A stretch of 5,540 nucleotides of DNA from Bacteroidales bacterium (GTDB lineage: Bacteria > Bacteroidota > Bacteroidia > Bacteroidales > JAADJA01). The position numbers were made by a program, and so were the translations under genes. Positions 5,285 through 5,540 of the stretch are shown in pieces. The notes beneath the pieces are model-generated. The model made no database searches. It saw only the letters and a program-made list of their open reading frames with translations, and had not been told where the DNA came from. The number at the start of each line of letters is the position of its first letter. The first letter of the stretch is position 1. The stretch lies in NCBI GenBank assembly GCA_021107975.1, contig JAIORT010000562.1:1-5540 (forward strand). Direction: 5' to 3'.

Positions 5285-5292
5285 CAAAATTA
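5285..5292 (-). promoter_or_regulatory. -7 promoter element of ftsE
   Basis: On the minus strand this reads TAATTTTG, matching TAnnTTTG. It ends 20 nt before the ftsE ATG, giving a short leader. No matching -33 TTTG is seen. Confidence 0.5.
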
Positions 5293-5310
5293 ATTAAATT
5301 ATTTGTAATT

Positions 5311-5325
5311 AGACCTGACAGGTTT
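5311..5325. repeat. Short palindrome ACCTG-A-CAGGT
   Basis: AGACCTGACAGGTTT contains complementary 5-nt arms (5313-5317 and 5319-5323) around one A. I recall the same word as half of a dispersed Bacteroidota repeat, of which this may be a remnant. It lies between the divergent ftsE and exported-protein promoters, so an operator role is also possible. Confidence 0.4.
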
Positions 5326-5374
5326 AGCCTACCAGTTGTATGAATATTTTTTAAGTTTGAAAAACATGATATTT

Positions 5375-5406
5375 TTTGCATTAAGAACAAGTTTTTTATA
5401 TATTTG
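5375..5406 (+). promoter_or_regulatory. Full Bacteroidota promoter (-33 and -7) of the exported-protein gene
   Basis: TTTG at 5375-5378 is followed after 20 nt by TATATTTG at 5399-5406. Both boxes match the Bacteroidota consensus (TTTG and TAnnTTTG) at the accepted spacing. It is the best promoter in the window. The ATG follows 29 nt after the -7 box, in an AT-rich leader without a Shine-Dalgarno sequence. Confidence 0.7.
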
Positions 5407-5435
5407 TAAACAATCTAATTTTTAAAACCTGCGAT

Positions 5436-5540
5436 ATGAAAAAAATAATTACAATTTTTGTCCTGATTATTATAGGAACAACTTCTTTACAAGCGCAAAC
5501 AGCAACAGTTGAATTACCCGAAATTCCGTATCCTGGAGAT
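5436..5540 (+). CDS. Exported protein, N-terminal fragment
   Basis: An open frame starts with ATG at 5436 and runs off the window after 35 codons. Residues 1-20 form a textbook Sec signal peptide: MKK, a hydrophobic core (IITIFVLIII), then GTTSLQA with likely cleavage after Ala20, before Gln21. The first mature residues are QTATVELPEIPYPGD. The PGD turn after a strand is reminiscent of cohesin- or Ig-like beta domains of secreted Bacteroidota proteins, but 15 residues cannot establish this. A strong promoter lies directly upstream. Confidence 0.75.
   Translation, partial: MKKIITIFVLIIIGTTSLQAQTATVELPEIPYPGD

Overview
The window looks like chromosomal DNA from a member of the Bacteroidota. 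Evidence: it is AT-rich, start codons lack Shine-Dalgarno sequences, several genes are preceded by the Bacteroidota -7 promoter element TAnnTTTG, and the proteins recognised (MurB, a stand-alone FtsE-type ATPase, two GT-B glycosyltransferases, a RelE/ParE toxin with a short antitoxin) read like their counterparts in that phylum. No species can be named from the sequence alone.

Layout, left to right. 1-57: last 18 codons of a + strand gene. 58-293: a convergent gap holding a perfect 24-bp inverted repeat (108-131 / 231-254) around a 99-nt loop. 294-804 (-): a toxin-antitoxin pair, antitoxin first, with the two genes overlapping by 17 nt. 805-941: the antitoxin promoter, a 10-nt direct repeat and a heptamer array that ends one base from the murB stop. 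942-1958 (-): murB, a peptidoglycan precursor enzyme. 1959-2027: a short divergent promoter region. 2028-4266 (+): two overlapping glycosyltransferase genes, probably one operon for a surface or secreted glycan. 4267-4574: a gap made almost entirely of short-period degenerate repeats. 4575-5264 (-): ftsE-like ABC ATPase. 5265-5435: divergent promoters and a small palindrome. 5436-5540 (+): start of an exported protein cut off by the window edge.

The genes share an envelope theme: MurB supplies UDP-MurNAc, FtsE acts with FtsX to couple division to cell-wall hydrolysis, the glycosyltransferases probably build an envelope glycan, and the last protein is secreted. The toxin-antitoxin pair is an accessory insert. 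I see no phage, CRISPR, insertion-sequence transposase or RNA gene.

The most unusual content lies between the genes. At least five arrays of very short degenerate units with strict periods of 7, 8 or 9 nt sit right at gene 3' ends. Two of the octamer arrays are arranged as head-to-head inverted repeats, and one heptamer/nonamer pair runs into the ftsE coding end and supplies its stop codon. Such sequences resemble dispersed repeats that I recall from Bacteroidota genomes, but how they spread and what they do is unclear. They are the best candidate here for something poorly described.
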